Shown here: one piece after another, positions 17,225 to 25,967 of the stretch
Layout: each line of letters starts with the position of its first letter
How positions within the stretch are numbered: position 1 is the first letter of the stretch
DNA from: Desulfosporosinus meridiei DSM 13257
Lineage (GTDB): Bacteria; Bacillota; Desulfitobacteriia; Desulfitobacteriales; Desulfitobacteriaceae
DNA: 64,000 nucleotides
Assembly: GCF_000231385.2 (NCBI RefSeq)
Contig: NC_018515.1
Span: 1,942,501-2,006,500, forward strand
Direction: 5' to 3'
Translations under genes and position numbers: made by a program
Notes under the pieces: model-generated
Told to the model about the DNA's origin: nothing
The model's database searches: none
Seen by the model: only the letters and a program-made list of their open reading frames with translations

Positions 17225-18106
17225 ATGTACGATATTAAAGCATTATATGAAGCCGGCAGTATTCGGGAAGCTGTTGAGTTAAGACTTGCCCACCCCGAGG
17301 CGGATATTATTGCCGGCGGCAGTGACGTTTTGGTCCAGATGCGTGAAGGGAAACGGGCCGGCAAAGAATTAATCAGTATCTATATGATTGACGAGATGAG
17401 AGGAATCAGGCTTGATGAGAATGAAGCAATCAGAATCGGTTCCTTAACCAGCTTTTCCCACATTACCAAACATGAACTCATTCAAAAACACATCAATGTG
17501 TTGGGGGAAGCCGTGGATATGATTGGAGGTCCTCAGGTGCGAAACATTGGCACCATAGGCGGCAACACCTGCAATGGTGTGACCTCCGCAGACTCTGCTT
17601 CCACCCTCCATGCCTGGGAGGCAATTATCGAGCTCACCGGCCCTGAAGGTGTGAGAAGAATTCCCATCAAGGAATTCTACCTTAAAGCAGGGGTTGTCGA
17701 TATCAGGGCGGGGGAAATCCAGACGGCTATTATCATTCCGAAAGAAAGCTACGCAGGCTGCAAAGGGCACTATATCAAGTATGCCATGAGAAATGCCATG
17801 GATATTGCGACGACAGGCTGTTCCGTCAATGTTAAGCTTTCCGAGGACAAAAAAACCATACTCAAGGTGAGGATTGCTTATGGCGTTGCCGGTCCTGTTC
17901 CCATGCGCTGCCCTGCGGCGGAAGTTAAAGCCAATGGTCAGCCGGTCTGCAGTGAGACAGTCAAGGCCTTTGCTGCCGGGGTTCTGGAGGATATCAATCC
18001 CCGTGACAGCTGGCGTGCTTCCAAAGCATTCCGTCAGCACATTGCCGTGGAACTGGCAGAGCGCTGTTTAATCGAAGCCATCAGATTGTCCGGAGGTGAG
18101 ATTTAA
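17225..18106 (+). CDS. xdhB: Xanthine dehydrogenase, FAD-binding subunit
   Basis: The protein has 293 residues, equal to the usual XdhB length. It has the FAD-binding patterns of the CO dehydrogenase/xanthine dehydrogenase flavoprotein family: IIAGGSDVLVQMREGK near residues 25-40 and QVRNIGTIGGNTCNG near 105-118. It passes electrons from the iron-sulfur subunit to NAD or another acceptor. It starts after AAAGGAG, 108 bp downstream of xdhA, and its stop overlaps the start of xdhC by one base. Confidence 0.93.
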   Translation: MYDIKALYEAGSIREAVELRLAHPEADIIAGGSDVLVQMREGKRAGKELISIYMIDEMRGIRLDENEAIRIGSLTSFSHITKHELIQKHINVLGEAVDMIGGPQVRNIGTIGGNTCNGVTSADSASTLHAWEAIIELTGPEGVRRIPIKEFYLKAGVVDIRAGEIQTAIIIPKESYAGCKGHYIKYAMRNAMDIATTGCSVNVKLSEDKKTILKVRIAYGVAGPVPMRCPAAEVKANGQPVCSETVKAFAAGVLEDINPRDSWRASKAFRQHIAVELAERCLIEAIRLSGGEI

Positions 18107-18597
18107 TGTCAGCACAATATAAACTGGTAAAATGCAGCATCAACGGCAAGGACGTTGAAACCATGGTCGATGTCCGGGCTTCCCTCACCGATATGCTGAG
18201 AAACGATTACAGCCTTACCTCAGTAAAAAAAGGCTGTGAGGTGGGCGAGTGCGGAGCCTGTAACGTGATTATCGACGGGGAATGCTTTAACTCTTGTATT
18301 TACCTGGCTGTCTGGGCAGAAGGCAAGAAGATTCGTACTTTGGAAAGTCTGCTGGGACCCGATGGGGAGCTTTCCGACATTCAGCAGGCCTTTATCGATG
18401 AAACAGCTATCCAGTGCGGCTTCTGTACGCCGGGATTTATTATGACGGCCGTTGAAATCCTGGAAACGGGTCAGGAATATACCAGGGATCAGTTAAGAAA
18501 GCTGCTTTCCGGTCATCTGTGCCGCTGCACCGGCTATGAAAATGTTGTTACTGCCGTAGAAAAAACCATGCTCAGACGGCTTGGTAAATTAGATTAA
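18106..18597 (+). CDS. xdhC: Xanthine dehydrogenase, [2Fe-2S] subunit
   Basis: The protein has 163 residues. The plant-type ferredoxin cluster is bound by the cysteines of GCEVGECGACNV and the later FNSC. The second, all-helical cluster uses IQCGFCTPGF and LCRCTGYENV. This is the full cysteine set of the small subunit. It is translationally coupled to xdhB by the overlapping TAATG. Confidence 0.95.
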   Translation: MSAQYKLVKCSINGKDVETMVDVRASLTDMLRNDYSLTSVKKGCEVGECGACNVIIDGECFNSCIYLAVWAEGKKIRTLESLLGPDGELSDIQQAFIDETAIQCGFCTPGFIMTAVEILETGQEYTRDQLRKLLSGHLCRCTGYENVVTAVEKTMLRRLGKLD

Positions 18598-18684
18598 TTT
18601 CCGGGGTTATAATCATTCTTGAATTGAAGGCATCTCCTGCTAAGAGACAGCTGCAGTAATTGATTGTCAGAAGGTGAGAGTAAA

Positions 18685-21297
18685 ATGTTTATAGTCAACA
18701 TTAATGGCAAAGATTATCAATCGGAAACCGATCTGAGCTTGATGGATTTTTTGCGAGACGAACTCCAAATAACCTCAGTCAAGAATGGCTGCAAAGAAGG
18801 CGCTTGTGGAACTTGTACCGTGATTATTGACGGCAAGACGGTTCGTGCTTGTGTGCAAAAGCTTTCTAAATTAGCCGGCAAAAAGATCCAAACCATCGAG
18901 GGCTTTACAGAGAGAGAAAGACAGGTATTTGGCTATGCTTTCGCGGCCAGCGGAGCTGTACAATGCGGATTTTGCATTCCGGGCATGGTTATCAGCGGGA
19001 AATCTTTGCTGGACCGAAATCCTGATCCAACCAGAGAGGATGTAAAAGGGTCAATCCGCACCAATATCTGCAGGTGCACAGGCTATAGCAAAATTGAAGA
19101 TGGGATTCTTTTGGCTGCCAAAATGCTGAGGGAAAACTTGGAGATCCCTGAAATGGTCCAAACCGGGAAGGTCGGGGAGAAAACCTGCCGGGTTGATGCT
19201 CTTCCCAAAACCCTGGGGACGGCCATGTATGCTGATGATTTCAGCTTCCCCGGAATGCTGTATGGCAAAAATGTCTTCAGTAAATTTGCCCGTGCTAAAA
19301 TCCTGGCCATTGATCTAAGTAAAGCGCTGATCATGCCGGGGGTTGTTGCCATTTATACGGCCAAGGATATTCCCGGCCAGAGATACATCGGTCATCTGGC
19401 CCAGGACTGGCCGGGGATGATTGATGTGGGAGAACAAACCAAGTGTTGCGGAGATACTCTGGCCATGGTGGTTGCCGAGACGAGGGAACAGGCCATGGCG
19501 GCTGTAAAAGCGGTGGAAGTTCAATACGAACCCCTTAATCCCATTTGCACCCCACAAGAAGCTGCCGTTCCCGATGCGCATCAAATTCACGGTGAAGGAT
19601 TTTGGCAATTCGGCAAATTTCGCATTCCGGAAAATAACCTGTTTGACCATGAAGAAGTAAAACGTGGGGATGCGGAAACTGCCCTGCGCAATGCTAAGTT
19701 CGTGGTCGAAGGTACTTTTCAGCTGCCGCCAACGGAACATGCCTTTATGGAACCGGAAACTGCGGTCGCTCTTCCTGACGGAGATGGGGTTAAGGTGATT
19801 ACAGGGGGGCAGGGGATTTATGATGAATACCATGAAATCAGTGCTTATCTCGGCCTGCCCTTGGAAAAGGTCAGAATTCAAAGTGCCGTGGTGGGCGGAG
19901 GATTTGGCGGCAAGGAAGATATGAGCGTCCAGCATCAGGCCGCCCTTTGCGCTTATCTGACCAAACGGCCGGTTAAGGTTGCTTTTAGCCGCCAGGAAAG
20001 TATCAACTATCATCCCAAACGCCATGCTATGGAAATCTATTGTAAAATCGGCTGCGACGAAAAGGGTATCCTGCAAGGGATGCAAGCCAGAATAACTTCC
20101 GATACCGGGGCTTATGCTTCTCTGGGCGGACCGGTGCTGCAAAGAGCCTGCACCCATGCCGGCGGCCCTTATAATTATCAGAATGTGGATATAGAAGGAA
20201 ATGCCTATTATACCAATAACCCTCCCGCCGGTGCCTTTCGCGGCTTTGGCGTCACCCAGTCCTGTGCGGTTGTCGAATGTCTTATCAATCAGCTGGCGGA
20301 AAAAGCCGGTATTTCCGGTTGGGAGATCCGTTATCGCAATGCCATCAGACCCGGTCAGTCCCTGCCCAATGGCCAGATTGCGGATGAAGGAACGGCTATG
20401 GCAGAGACGTTGGCAGCGGTCAAAGAAGAGTTTGAAAAATATGAAGCTGATCCGGATTACTACGTGGGCATCGCTTCGGCTATGAAAAATGCCGGGGTTG
20501 GCGTAGGTGTTCCTGATATCGGACGCTGCAATTTGAAAATAATCGGCGGCAAAGTCCATGCCAGGTCCTCAGCGGGGGCAATCGGGCAAGGCATCCAGAC
20601 CGTTTTGACTCAGGTGATTTGTGATACAACCGGCTTGCTGACGAATCAGGTTGTCGTAGAACATCCGGACACCAAATATACGCCTGACTCGGGTACCACA
20701 ACGGCATCCCGGCAAACTGTCTTTGCGGGGGAGGCGGCCCGGCAATCAGCTTTGCAATTAAAAGCTGAGTTGGATACAGGGAAGTCGTTGGCGGATTTGG
20801 AAGGGAATGAATATATAGGAGAATTTGAGTTCAAAACCGATCCCATCGGCTCGCCCAAACCTAATCCGGTAAGCCATGTAGCCTATGGCTATGCCACCCA
20901 GCTTTTTATCCTGGATAAAGAAGGGAAAGTCGTCAAAGTTATTGCCGCTCATGACGTGGGCAGAGCAATCAATCCCCTCTCCGCCGGCGGTCAGGTAGAA
21001 GGCGGTGTAGCTATGGGGCTGGGCTATGCTTTAACGGAAGACTTTCCCTTAAAAGATGGAATCCCTCAGGCAAAACTTGGTACCTTAGGGCTTTTTAAAG
21101 CACCGCAAATGCCCCCTGTCGAAGTCCATTTGCTTGGCAAAAACAGCCCCGAGATAGCCTTCGGCGCTAAGGGGGTTGGCGAAATCGTCTGTGTTATGGG
21201 GGCTCCGGCCTGTCAAAATGCCTACTATAAAAAGGACGGGGTATTCAGATATAAATATCCTTTGGAGAATACCTATTATCGCAAGCCAAAAGCTTAA
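18685..21297 (+). CDS. One-chain molybdenum hydroxylase (Fe-S plus Mo domains), Se-dependent XDH-like
   Basis: The protein has 870 residues from the ATG at 18685 (GGTGAG upstream); a TTG seven codons earlier is less likely. Residues 1-155 hold both [2Fe-2S] clusters (GCKEGACGTCTV, VQCGFCIPGM, NICRCTGYSKI). The rest is the molybdopterin domain, with VGGGFGGKEDMSVQHQA, PAGAFRGFGVTQ and the catalytic glutamate in FGAKGVGEIVCV. There is no FAD domain, as in Mop-type aldehyde oxidoreductases. The sequence style is closer to the fused selenium-dependent xanthine dehydrogenases, where the Mo centre carries labile selenium. It is 87 bp after xdhC and likely part of the same operon. The exact substrate is open. 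Confidence 0.85.
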   Translation: MFIVNINGKDYQSETDLSLMDFLRDELQITSVKNGCKEGACGTCTVIIDGKTVRACVQKLSKLAGKKIQTIEGFTERERQVFGYAFAASGAVQCGFCIPGMVISGKSLLDRNPDPTREDVKGSIRTNICRCTGYSKIEDGILLAAKMLRENLEIPEMVQTGKVGEKTCRVDALPKTLGTAMYADDFSFPGMLYGKNVFSKFARAKILAIDLSKALIMPGVVAIYTAKDIPGQRYIGHLAQDWPGMIDVGEQTKCCGDTLAMVVAETREQAMAAVKAVEVQYEPLNPICTPQEAAVPDAHQIHGEGFWQFGKFRIPENNLFDHEEVKRGDAETALRNAKFVVEGTFQLPPTEHAFMEPETAVALPDGDGVKVITGGQGIYDEYHEISAYLGLPLEKVRIQSAVVGGGFGGKEDMSVQHQAALCAYLTKRPVKVAFSRQESINYHPKRHAMEIYCKIGCDEKGILQGMQARITSDTGAYASLGGPVLQRACTHAGGPYNYQNVDIEGNAYYTNNPPAGAFRGFGVTQSCAVVECLINQLAEKAGISGWEIRYRNAIRPGQSLPNGQIADEGTAMAETLAAVKEEFEKYEADPDYYVGIASAMKNAGVGVGVPDIGRCNLKIIGGKVHARSSAGAIGQGIQTVLTQVICDTTGLLTNQVVVEHPDTKYTPDSGTTTASRQTVFAGEAARQSALQLKAELDTGKSLADLEGNEYIGEFEFKTDPIGSPKPNPVSHVAYGYATQLFILDKEGKVVKVIAAHDVGRAINPLSAGGQVEGGVAMGLGYALTEDFPLKDGIPQAKLGTLGLFKAPQMPPVEVHLLGKNSPEIAFGAKGVGEIVCVMGAPACQNAYYKKDGVFRYKYPLENTYYRKPKA

Positions 21298-21358
21298 AAA
21301 ATTCAATTCTCTTTCGCTTATTTTGAGGTTTGTACGAAGTTGAAAAACTTTTATCTAA

Positions 21359-21408
21359 TCTTCAGCAGGTCAAATTATGCAACGTTGCACAATTTGACCT
21401 GCTGAAGA
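21359..21408. repeat. 50-bp near-perfect palindrome after the molybdenum hydroxylase genes
   Basis: Arms 21359-21383 and 21384-21408 pair with one mismatch and no loop (TCTTCAGCAGGTCAAATT...). It could terminate transcription of the xdh operon. The same core occurs at 14051-14084, on the other side of the xdh operon, so the operon is flanked by copies of one repeat. Confidence 0.75.
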
Positions 21409-21547
21409 ACAAATATTTCAGAGTATGGTTATAAATCGAACAGATAATTTCCACCTTTATAGCGTAAAATGATACAAATAATAAGTCTTTTCCGCGTTCT
21501 GACCGCTAAAAGCGACTGCTCTAAGCCAGTTCATGCTGTCAGAACCT

Positions 21548-21697
21548 GAGTCTGAACCTTACAGACTCACAGGGTTATGATTGGAAACGATATAACCTTC
21601 ACTTTTGAGAAGGAAAAGCTGCGGCAGAAGAATGCCTTACCGTTGAAGATACTGATGCGACTTGCTTTTAATTTCTCAAAGCAGGCCGCGTTTTTTT
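21548..21697 (+). ncRNA. Candidate structured RNA: serial hairpins ending in a T-run
   Basis: Consecutive hairpins are visible: GAGTCTG/CAGACTC (21548-21568), GGTTAT/ATAACC (21573-21597) and CCTTC/GAAGG (21596-21613). A GCGGC (about 21621) can pair with GCCGC just before seven T residues at 21691. This ordered array with a terminator-like end resembles a small RNA or riboswitch-like element, but it has no downstream gene in the same direction. No known class is recognised. Confidence 0.35.
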
Positions 21698-21802
21698 ATA
21701 GTATACGATGATTGTTTTTCTTAATATTCAGTATTCTAAAGAAAAACTTCTTCGATAAGTAAGGCATATTGCTTAATAGCCAGAGCCGAAAAAGTGAACT
21801 AA

Positions 21803-22906
21803 TTACCTATAAATCGAGTTGGCCACCAAAGCTTTGTATTGAGCTTCCGTTAATTTGCAGTGATAGAACAAGTCGTAATAACGGGCGGTCTCTTTATAGA
21901 GATCATAGTTAGCTTGTTCGGGATAGAGCAACTGAGTAATCCAGATCATGCCCATATAACGGTTGACAGAAGGGGGGAAGCCCATCCAGTTATAGGGTCC
22001 CAGAGGTACCTCGTAATATTTGCCATTCTTGATAGCCTTTACTTCCTGCCAGGATTTATCTTGGCCGATTGTGCTGTAAATGCTGCCAGGCGCAAAGACA
22101 ATCACATCAGGGTTCCAGAGGATGATTTGTTCCAGATCCACAGGATTTCCGCTGCCCTTGCTGGAGATGTCTTTGACCACGGCCACATTGTTGCTGATCC
22201 GATCAAGGATCTCGGCGTGGAATGAGTCTTTGGCCAGGACATTAAGACCATTGTCACCCAGACAATAGAGGAGATTGGCTTTGCCCTTTTCCCCGACCTT
22301 TTTCATAATCTCATCGGTATTCTGCTTGATTTCTTCGCAGTAACGGGCGAGGACTTCAGCTTCTTTCTCCCTGCCCAGCAGCTTGCCCAGCATCCGGTAG
22401 GTGTCCCCCATGGTTTCGGTGGTGGCGGTGATATGAACTGTGGGTATACCTACCTGCTTTGAAAGTCCGTTCATATCGTCCGCGATGGTGGATTTGGGTT
22501 CCCCCACGTCAATGATAAGCTGAGGGTTAACTTTAGCTAGTTCCTCAAGATTCAGATCGGAGCTTCCGTACAGCTGGCCTAAAACGGGAAGGTTGTAGTA
22601 TTTGGTATCGAGATATTCCTCGGCTGCCGGAGCCCATTTCGAGGAAAGGCCCGCAAACATATCCGGGGCCAGGGCGAAGAGGACGATTTGGGCCATAGAG
22701 CCGGAAGGGGCAATACGGGTAATATTTTTAGGGATTTCAACGACCCGCCCGGCTGAATCCGTAAAACTGACGGTCGCGCTGTCATCCGAACCGTTGCCGG
22801 CGGAGGCGGAAGCAGGCTGGTTGGGTCCGGTGAGTTTTCCGCAGGCAGTTGTCATGGTTAAGGCCAGACAAAGAAGGATGAGCACTGCTATAAGTTTTTT
22901 TCTCAT
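21803..22906 (-). CDS. Periplasmic-type binding lipoprotein of a metal/metal-chelate ABC importer (FepB/BtuF class)
   Basis: The protein has 367 residues starting after AAGGAGG. The N-terminus is a lipoprotein signal (KKLIAVLILLCLALTMTTAC) with the lipid cysteine at about residue 22. The mature part is a two-lobed class III binding protein: VSFTDSAGRVVEIPKNITRI opens the domain, and LAKVNPQLIIDVGEP and LWNPDVIVFAPGS are the usual second-strand segments. Such proteins bring siderophores, haem, cobalamin or, in MolA, molybdate. It is encoded 210 bp after the ATPase gene. The nearby molybdenum hydroxylases make molybdate or tungstate a possible ligand, which is inference. Confidence 0.88.
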   Translation of the reverse strand: MRKKLIAVLILLCLALTMTTACGKLTGPNQPASASAGNGSDDSATVSFTDSAGRVVEIPKNITRIAPSGSMAQIVLFALAPDMFAGLSSKWAPAAEEYLDTKYYNLPVLGQLYGSSDLNLEELAKVNPQLIIDVGEPKSTIADDMNGLSKQVGIPTVHITATTETMGDTYRMLGKLLGREKEAEVLARYCEEIKQNTDEIMKKVGEKGKANLLYCLGDNGLNVLAKDSFHAEILDRISNNVAVVKDISSKGSGNPVDLEQIILWNPDVIVFAPGSIYSTIGQDKSWQEVKAIKNGKYYEVPLGPYNWMGFPPSVNRYMGMIWITQLLYPEQANYDLYKETARYYDLFYHCKLTEAQYKALVANSIYR

Positions 22907-22986
22907 GGGAAATCCTCCTTAAACTTTAATTTTTTTATACTAGATCCTCATACTGCTAACAGAACTAAAAAGGAGCGTACGAGTCG

Positions 22987-23105
22987 GGCAGCTTCGCCCA
23001 CATCTAGGTAATACCTTGCAAACCAATGGCTCCGATTCCCACTCAAGCTATGTGAGCCGTACCGCCTCTCCGTGCAATGAGTTCACTCTTGCGGGCGAAG
23101 CTGCC
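22987..23105 (-). other. Large stem-bounded element between the ATPase and binding-protein genes
   Basis: GGCAGCTTCGCCC (22987-22999) and GGGCGAAGCTGCC (23093-23105) are exact 13-bp inverted repeats enclosing 93 bases. Further internal pairing is possible (GGCTC...GAGCC; GGTAATACC). On the minus strand it lies directly between the ATPase stop and the binding-protein leader, so it could be an RNA that tunes expression of the binding protein, or an inserted repeat. It matches no riboswitch class I can name. Confidence 0.5.
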
Positions 23106-23116
23106 TTCTTATGAAG

Positions 23117-23965
23117 TCATTGATTTTTTTGCATGGATTTTTTAGATTTCCTATGTATATAAGAAGAAAATCGCGGCAGGGAGCCAGCTTCGATAATGCT
23201 CTTCGGAATACAGACTCGGGCTTTATCGTCGTAGAGACTTTGCAGCTCAACGTCTATCCCGTAAAGCTGGTAAATCAGTTCTTGGCTAAATACCTGGCAG
23301 GGGGAACCCAGAGCCAGCACTTTGCCATCCTTCATTGCCAGGACCTTGTCTGAGAATAAAAAGGTCTGATCCGGATTATGGGTGGATTGGATAATGGTAT
23401 ACCCTTCTTTGGCCAAGGATTTGATCTGGGTGAGAACCCGGATCTGGTTGCCGAAGTCCAGGTTAGCTGTGGGTTCATCCAAGATCAGGATTTTGGCTTC
23501 CTGAACCAGGGCCCGGGCCATTAATACCAGCTGCCGTTCTCCGCCGCTGATCTGGGTATAGCCCCGCTCTTTTAAATGAATGATGCCCAGGCGTTCCAAG
23601 GCAGACTCCGCCAGTTTGCGCTGTTTGAGGCTGGGGCTGGAAAGGGAGGAGAGCTGAACGGTGGTGCCCATGAGAACCATATCGAAGACCGTATAGTTAA
23701 AGGAAGGGTAATGAGACTGAGGGATATAGGCGATGTACTGGGCCATTTCCCTGATTCCCAACTTGCGGATGTCCCTGCCGTTTAAAAGAGCCTTTCCCCT
23801 ATACTTACTAAGCAGGCCGAGGATACAGCGGAAGAGGGTGCTTTTTCCAGTGCCATTAGGTCCCAGGATGGATAACAGTTCCTGATCCTTGGCTACAAAG
23901 TTGATCCTATCAAGGATAAGCCGGTCCCCATAGCTGAAACTCAGATTAGCAACCTCAATACTCAA
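23117..23965 (-). CDS. ABC importer ATPase (FecE/BtuD class)
   Basis: The protein has 282 residues using a TTG start at 23965, which overlaps the permease stop (TTGA). It has Walker A GPNGTGKST, Q-loop AYIPQSHYP, signature ISGGERQL and Walker B ILILDEPTANLD. The opening SIEVANLSFSYGDRLIL is standard for this class, so the long frame extending further upstream is not coding. It energises the permease for uptake of a metal or chelate. The 30 residues at the C-terminus are basic and unusual. Confidence 0.9.
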   Translation of the reverse strand: MSIEVANLSFSYGDRLILDRINFVAKDQELLSILGPNGTGKSTLFRCILGLLSKYRGKALLNGRDIRKLGIREMAQYIAYIPQSHYPSFNYTVFDMVLMGTTVQLSSLSSPSLKQRKLAESALERLGIIHLKERGYTQISGGERQLVLMARALVQEAKILILDEPTANLDFGNQIRVLTQIKSLAKEGYTIIQSTHNPDQTFLFSDKVLAMKDGKVLALGSPCQVFSQELIYQLYGIDVELQSLYDDKARVCIPKSIIEAGSLPRFSSYIHRKSKKSMQKNQ

Positions 23966-24966
23966 AAACTTTCCCCCTTCCTGGTTATTAAGTAGACAAA
24001 AAAGGGTGCCCCGATAAACGCCGTGAGTATGCCCAAGGGGATTTCTGTTGTAAACAGATTTCTGGAGAAATTGTCTACAAATAAAAGAAAAATTGCCCCT
24101 AGCAGCATGGATGCTGGCATAAGGTGAATGAAATTGTTCCCTACCAGTTTTCTTGCTAAATGGGGAATGATCAGACCTACCCAACCGATCATGCCGCTTA
24201 CGGATACACTGGCGGCTGTGACAAAGGTGGCGCAGATAATGACCAGCAGGCGGATTCTTTGAGCATTGACCCCCATAGTCTTGGCTTCTTCGTCCCCTAA
24301 GGTGAGAACATTCAGGCGCCAGCGCAAGAGGAGCAAAGGAATTAGCCCGAGGCTCATGGGGATGATGGAGAAGAGAATATCGCTGAACTTTGCCCCCGCC
24401 AGGCTTCCCATCAGCCAGTAAGTGATGGCGGGAAGCTGATCCGTGGGATCGGCTACTAATTTGATAAAAGAGGTGCCTGCCGAGAAGAGGGAGCTGATCA
24501 TGATTCCTGACAGAACTAAAGCCAGAAGGCTTTTTCCCCGGGCGCGCCGACTGATAAGAAAGACTAAAGCTACTGTCAGAAGTGAGAAGAAAAAGGCGCT
24601 GAAGGTAATAAAAGTACTGCTTCTGTAATAAAGGATCGCCAAGGCAGCTCCAAAGGCAGCCCCCTGTGAGGCTCCCAAGACATCCGGAGAAGCCATAGGG
24701 TTTTGAAAAACCCCTTGATAAGCTGCGCCGGCAGCAGACAGGCAGCAGCCGACCAGACAGGCTAAAAGGATGCGCGGCAATCTGATATTGAGCAGCACGA
24801 TTTCAACCTGATCGGGCCAGAATTTCTCTGCGGGATATAATTTCTCAAGCAAAATTCCCAGGAGTTCTCTGCTGGGGATAGGATAGCGGCCGAAGCGAAT
24901 GGAGATGAAGATTGAGATGATAAGCAGAATGCCCAGACCGCAGACTACTGCTTGATTCCGGTTTAT
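23962..24966 (-). CDS. FecCD/BtuC-class importer permease
   Basis: The part from the in-frame TTG at 24852 gives 296 residues with eight to nine membrane helices and family motifs (RLPRILLACLVGCCLSAAG; NPMASPDVLGASQGAAFGAAL; LVGNNFIHLMP). Upstream, the same frame encodes a normal first helix (NQAVVCGLGILLIIS, then RYPIP). No ATG, GTG or TTG precedes that helix; the frame can be followed back to at least an ATA at 24966 next to GGTGAG/GAGGA. Family comparison says the helix belongs to the protein, so the start is probably a rare codon or has mutated. It is first in the importer operon. Confidence 0.82.
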   Translation of the reverse strand: MNRNQAVVCGLGILLIISIFISIRFGRYPIPSRELLGILLEKLYPAEKFWPDQVEIVLLNIRLPRILLACLVGCCLSAAGAAYQGVFQNPMASPDVLGASQGAAFGAALAILYYRSSTFITFSAFFFSLLTVALVFLISRRARGKSLLALVLSGIMISSLFSAGTSFIKLVADPTDQLPAITYWLMGSLAGAKFSDILFSIIPMSLGLIPLLLLRWRLNVLTLGDEEAKTMGVNAQRIRLLVIICATFVTAASVSVSGMIGWVGLIIPHLARKLVGNNFIHLMPASMLLGAIFLLFVDNFSRNLFTTEIPLGILTAFIGAPFFVYLITRKGESF

Positions 24967-25274
24967 TTTCCTCGTAGTCTCACCGCCTTCAAAAAGAAAC
25001 TGACATAAAATCGCCTAGCATAAATTAACATGCAGCAGTGTTTAAGAGAAGAAAAAGCCGGCAGGAAATGAGGAATCTTCTGATTTGTTAAAAATTATAT
25101 AAGGGGATGAACACCTTGTCAATGAATAAAAGCAAATAAAACTATATATAAACAAATAAAAACTAACATAAATTAACTAGACATTGAGGTTATAAATAGT
25201 TAAATTTAAGATAACCAATAAAATAACCTAACAAAAACAAATAACTTATTGAAGGAAAGCGTTTGGAGGTTGTT
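24967..25274. other. AT-rich divergent regulatory region
   Basis: It separates the importer operon from the GTPase operon. ATAAATTAAC occurs twice in similar context (about 25020 and 25168), and several AACAAATAA-like runs are present, which might be repressor sites. A shared metal-responsive regulator is plausible. No coding frame is present. Confidence 0.4.
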
Positions 25275-25967
25275 ATGAAACTGATAACAGTTGCCGGACC
25301 GCCCTCTTCGGGCAAGACATCGGTAATACTCAGACTGATTGAAGGGATGAATCGTCCTCAAGGCAGTATTGGGGTTGTGAAGTTTGACTGCCTGACTTCT
25401 TTTGACAATCTCAGCTATGCCGAGGCGGGGATTCCTGTGCATACCGGGTTTTCCGGCAAGGTATGTCCGGATCATTTTTTTGTAAGCAATATTGAAGATG
25501 CGGTTCAGTGGGGAGTGCAGTCAGGTTTTGAGGTGCTCATCACGGAGAGCGCCGGTCTCTGCAACCGCTGTTCCCCCTATATTAAAGGGATTCTGTCCGT
25601 CTGTGTCATTGACAATCTCTCCGGAGTGAATACCCCTCGCAAAATAGGCCCCATGCTCAAATATGCGGATATCGTGGTGGTGACCAAAGGAGATATTGTT
25701 TCCCAGGCCGAACGGGAGGTCTTTGCCTTCAATATCCGGCAGGTGAATTCAGCGGGGAAAGTCATTTTTTTGAACGGGATTACCGGACAAGGGGCCTTTA
25801 TTCTGGCCAAATACCTGCAGCAGGCCGGGGAGATTCACAGCCTCAGGGATACTAGACTGCGTTTCACCACGCCGGCGGCGATCTGCTCTTATTGCACCGG
25901 AGAGACTAAAATCGGAGAGCCTTATCAGATGGGAATGATGAAGAAGATGGAGTTTAAAAGCCTATGA
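25275..25967 (+). CDS. HypB/UreG/CobW-like metal-trafficking GTPase
   Basis: The protein has 230 residues from the ATG at 25275 after GGAGG. The P-loop is AGPPSSGKTSV, and the specificity motif is TKGD (VVVTKGDIV, variant of NKxD). Cysteine-bearing motifs suited to metal binding follow: ESAGLCNRCSPY after the second switch and ICSYCTGETKIG at the C-terminus. SIMIBI GTPases of this type deliver nickel, cobalt, zinc or other metals to target enzymes. It is the first of five tightly packed genes; its stop overlaps the next ATG by four bases. The metal is unknown. Confidence 0.82.
   Translation: MKLITVAGPPSSGKTSVILRLIEGMNRPQGSIGVVKFDCLTSFDNLSYAEAGIPVHTGFSGKVCPDHFFVSNIEDAVQWGVQSGFEVLITESAGLCNRCSPYIKGILSVCVIDNLSGVNTPRKIGPMLKYADIVVVTKGDIVSQAEREVFAFNIRQVNSAGKVIFLNGITGQGAFILAKYLQQAGEIHSLRDTRLRFTTPAAICSYCTGETKIGEPYQMGMMKKMEFKSL

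Larger units (their letters stand above)
21298..21802. other. Intergenic region between convergent xdh and importer operons
   Basis: It contains the 50-bp palindrome at 21359 and the hairpin series at 21548-21697. No protein-coding frame with a ribosome site is visible on either strand. Confidence 0.6.

Noticed and set aside
22987-23105. Cobalamin riboswitch before the BtuF-like gene
   Set aside because: A GCCATTGG resembling a B12 box is present, but the other conserved elements and expected architecture were not found.
23966-24184. Upstream extension of the importer ATPase
   Set aside because: It lies entirely inside the permease gene on the same strand in another frame, and the TTG overlapping the permease stop gives the normal family N-terminus.
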